Under the pieces are notes generated by a model. That model was given only the letters and a program-made list of their open reading frames with translations. It was not told where the DNA came from and ran no database searches. The position numbers and the translations under genes were made by a program. A stretch of 8,268 nt of DNA from Nitrososphaeria archaeon (GTDB lineage: Archaea > Thermoproteota > Nitrososphaeria > Geothermarchaeales > JDFR-13), in NCBI GenBank assembly GCA_027000765.1, contig JALTNJ010000017.1, positions 1-8,268 on the forward strand, read 5' to 3'. Shown piece by piece: positions 6,649 to 8,268 of this stretch. The first letter of the stretch is position 1, and each line of letters opens with the position of its first letter.

Positions 6649-6719
6649 TAGGTAATATGGAGCTGGATGAACATCGAGAACCCCCTAGAGTAATTGAGAT
6701 TATTTAACCAGATCCATAT

Positions 6720-6725
6720 AAAAAA
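6720..6725 (-). terminator. T6 terminator after the KaiC-like/HTH pair
   Basis: The minus strand has CCTTTTTTATAT with six T residues starting 14 bases after the stop codon of the HTH gene. This is a typical archaeal T-tract terminator. It lies before the aEF-2 promoter, so aEF-2 is probably transcribed separately. No hairpin is evident. Confidence 0.55.
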
Positions 6726-6738
6726 GGAAATAGGGGGA

Positions 6739-7368
6739 TTAACCCTTAGCAGGATGTATATTCCTACCTCTAAGATAGCCAGCTATCTCCTTAACCAACT
6801 CGGCTGGCGTCCTAACCGGATATCTAAGGTTGTCGAGGATCTCTTCGATGGGAACGTTGAATATCTTTACGCCTCTTAGCCTCTCCAAGAGATCGTCTTT
6901 GTCAACAGGGAAGTCGAGGCCCTTTATCATCGTCATTGTCTCGACAGCCCAGTCGACGCCAAGTACCTTTGCAGTCTCTGAGACTAGGCTGATCTCCTCC
7001 TCTGAGACACGCCTCCTCATCTCTTTATATGCTAGCTTCGCTATTCCACCTGCCACGTGGTCATCGATCTCAATATCCCCCTCACTCTGGATCTTCCTTA
7101 GGACGGCCTCTGGATCCGCAGACAGCATCTTCTGGACCGTTGCCTTTGTTGAACCCAGTTTCTCTGCAATCGCTTCATAAGTATATCCAGCGTCTCTGAG
7201 TAATAGGGCGTAGCATGCCCTTACTAGACTCGGTATCCAGGTTAGGTTCCTCATATACACAAGCTTCCTAGGCCCGCCCAGTATTCTCATGGCCTCTATA
7301 AGCATCCTCAAAACCTGTTCATCCCTCTCCACATCCCTATCCTTTGGAGGCTTTATCTCCATAACCAT
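6739..7368 (-). CDS. HTH protein of the KaiC-adjacent regulatory family
   Basis: A soluble, charged 209-residue protein with no membrane segment or cysteine cluster. Residues about 43-93 form a helical domain with a helix-turn-helix (60-82: GYTYEAIAEKLG, turn, TKATVQKML). From memory this resembles the 'near KaiC' domain (TIGR03879), defined because it sits beside KaiC-like genes in archaea; that is how it occurs here. A second conserved-looking part (about 151-200) begins LDFPVDKDD and is probably alpha-helical. DNA binding is inferred from the HTH, not shown. ATG 7368 lies six bases after the KaiC stop, behind a perfect GGAGGTGA. A second ATG at 7362 also has GGAGG six bases upstream, so the N-terminus could be two residues shorter. 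It is co-transcribed with the KaiC-like gene and is likely its partner or regulator. Its target is unknown. Confidence 0.85.
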   Translation of the reverse strand: MVMEIKPPKDRDVERDEQVLRMLIEAMRILGGPRKLVYMRNLTWIPSLVRACYALLLRDAGYTYEAIAEKLGSTKATVQKMLSADPEAVLRKIQSEGDIEIDDHVAGGIAKLAYKEMRRRVSEEEISLVSETAKVLGVDWAVETMTMIKGLDFPVDKDDLLERLRGVKIFNVPIEEILDNLRYPVRTPAELVKEIAGYLRGRNIHPAKG

Positions 7369-7374
7369 CCTCCA

Positions 7375-7382
7375 TCACCTCC
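7375..7382 (-). promoter_or_regulatory. Shine-Dalgarno site overlapping the KaiC-like stop codon
   Basis: On the minus strand this is GGAGGTGA, a full match to the archaeal anti-Shine-Dalgarno. Its last three bases are the TGA stop of the KaiC-like gene, and the next ATG is six bases on. Ribosomes finishing the first gene would lie on this site, suggesting coupled translation of the pair. Confidence 0.75.
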
Positions 7383-8244
7383 CAAAACCAGTTTTTTTAT
7401 AATAATCGGCTAGGGGGGCAACTATCTTAACTAACCCAGTTTCAGTAATCTCCATAACATATGTCCTAGAGTCATGACCAGTCATCCTACACCCATCTAT
7501 CCTAAATAACCTGACTACAGAGCCTATTGGAAGCCCGAATGTATTAGAGTCGTATCTAGTCATGATAACCTTCTTATATAATACGATTGTTCCATCGACG
7601 ATATGCGCGACACCGTATCCACCAGCGGCCTCGGCGCTCATCTCCTCACTACTACTCCTCTTCTGGGAGACGAGCAACGCGGTCTGGTGCCATTTCTTCA
7701 GGAAGTTATATACTTTTCTAACGACCATCCTGGCCATAACCTCCTTAGCCTCGAAAAGGCCTGTAATACTGTCTATAACTACATTCTTAACGTTGTACTC
7801 CTTGATACCATAGGCCAGTGTATCGAAGAGTACATCGAGATCCTCCCTTAACTGTGCATTTGACGCTGCATCAATGATAAATAGACGTTTCTCAACCTCC
7901 CCGAAGTCTATTCCCATGGCCATAGCCCTATACTTCAGTGACTGGGCTATAAACTCCTTTGGTGTTTCTACAGTAACAAATATCGTATTATATCCCAGGC
8001 TCGCCTGTTTAACAGCGAATTGCTCCACCATAAGGCTTTTACCAGTATCTGCAACACCAGTTATATTGAGGACACCGAGGTAGGGATAACCGCCTAAAGG
8101 CTTTTTAATAATCTCTCCATCCTCATACTCAACCTTATAAAACAGGTCATCCAACCCTTCTACACCGCTAGCGACGCCAAAAAGCTTTGGCGCCCTACTC
8201 TTAAGCTCCTCAACAGAATAAATCTCATAGTCTCTCCCACCCAT
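7375..8244 (-). CDS. KaiC-like RecA-fold ATPase (single domain)
   Basis: A 289-residue soluble ATPase with one KaiC/RadA-type domain; cyanobacterial KaiC has two. Residues 24-34 (VASGVEGLDDL) are the usual entry motif. Walker A is GVADTGKS (63-70), the expected catalytic glutamate is in VTVETP (93), and Walker B is NVVIDSI (154-160) with Asp158. Where many KaiC proteins have two glutamates after the second strand, only one is present, followed by TPKEF. A short insertion between strand motifs (about 36-55, ending KPLGGYP) is, from memory, characteristic of the archaeal AF_0795-type KaiC family (TIGR03878), the family paired with the downstream HTH protein. ATG 8244 follows GGGGGTGAGGTGGG. The promoter lies beyond the window. 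Related archaeal proteins include RadA paralogues that bind single-stranded DNA and the archaellum protein ArlH; no archaellum genes are nearby. Function is unproven. Confidence 0.9.
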   Translation of the reverse strand: MGGRDYEIYSVEELKSRAPKLFGVASGVEGLDDLFYKVEYEDGEIIKKPLGGYPYLGVLNITGVADTGKSLMVEQFAVKQASLGYNTIFVTVETPKEFIAQSLKYRAMAMGIDFGEVEKRLFIIDAASNAQLREDLDVLFDTLAYGIKEYNVKNVVIDSITGLFEAKEVMARMVVRKVYNFLKKWHQTALLVSQKRSSSEEMSAEAAGGYGVAHIVDGTIVLYKKVIMTRYDSNTFGLPIGSVVRLFRIDGCRMTGHDSRTYVMEITETGLVKIVAPLADYYKKTGFGR

Positions 8245-8246
8245 CC

Positions 8247-8256
8247 CACCTCACCC
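8247..8256 (-). promoter_or_regulatory. Shine-Dalgarno region of the KaiC-like gene
   Basis: On the minus strand the sequence before the ATG reads GGGTGAGGTG, giving GGGTGA six bases and GAGGTG two bases upstream. The first has the better spacing. Only 24 bases upstream of the gene are in the window, so no promoter can be seen. Confidence 0.5.
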
Positions 8257-8268
8257 CCAGATACAATG

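Noticed and set aside
6651..6715. Possible C/D-box RNA between the aEF-2 promoter and the T6 terminator (TGGATGA near 6664).
   Set aside because: The C box match has two mismatches and no CTGA lies at a suitable distance on the plus strand; the minus strand shows nothing better.
7375..8244. Circadian-clock KaiC or archaellum protein ArlH (FlaH) as the identity of the KaiC-like gene.
   Set aside because: It has a single RecA domain, no kaiA or kaiB and no archaellum genes nearby, and the adjacent HTH gene points to the archaeal KaiC-like family instead.
1..8268. CRISPR array, insertion sequence, tRNA or rRNA genes anywhere in the window.
   Set aside because: No regularly spaced repeats, transposase-like products, terminal inverted repeats or conserved RNA sequences were seen by eye on either strand.

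Overview
The window is 8.3 kb of AT-rich chromosomal DNA from a crenarchaeon, most likely a hyperthermophile of the Thermoprotei. The evidence is a complete transcription factor B, an archaeal-type elongation factor 2 with the NKVD-type GTPase signature and a diphthamide-loop histidine, a KaiC-like RecA-fold ATPase beside its usual small HTH partner, TATA-type promoters, Shine-Dalgarno sites of the GGAGGTGA type, and heavy use of AGA/AGG and ATA codons. I cannot name the genus from the sequence alone.

Layout. Positions 1-111 hold the last 36 codons of a membrane protein. A 287-base gap (112-398) follows. It contains a GC-rich island at about 211-272 with RNA-like features on the minus strand. 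Next is a two-gene ABC-2 type export cassette: an ATPase (399-1277) with degenerate signature and D-loop motifs, overlapping by 11 bases a six-helix permease (1267-2085). Convergent to it, 26 bases away, is a ThiF/MoeB/E1-like adenylyltransferase (2112-3107, minus) that keeps its zinc cysteines but lacks the usual catalytic cysteine. It is divergent from tfb (3299-4315, plus), which encodes transcription factor B behind two candidate TATA boxes and a very strong ribosome binding site. tfb converges on the aEF-2 gene (4375-6585, minus), with a small inverted repeat flanked by T tracts between them. The right end is a minus-strand pair: a KaiC-like ATPase (7375-8244) followed six bases later by a 209-residue HTH protein (6739-7368), ending at a T6 terminator. 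aEF-2 then restarts from its own promoter.

How the genes relate. Most of the window is core information processing (TFB, EF-2) mixed with an exporter, a ubiquitin-like-protein activating enzyme and a probable ATPase/regulator pair. There are no insertion sequences, CRISPR arrays, tRNAs or rRNAs that I can see. The KaiC-like/HTH pair is the most system-like unit, but the association is already known as a recurrent archaeal gene pair of unknown function. The least explained items are the GC-rich island, the non-canonical ABC ATPase, the E1-like enzyme without its catalytic cysteine, and an unusual diphthamide loop in aEF-2.
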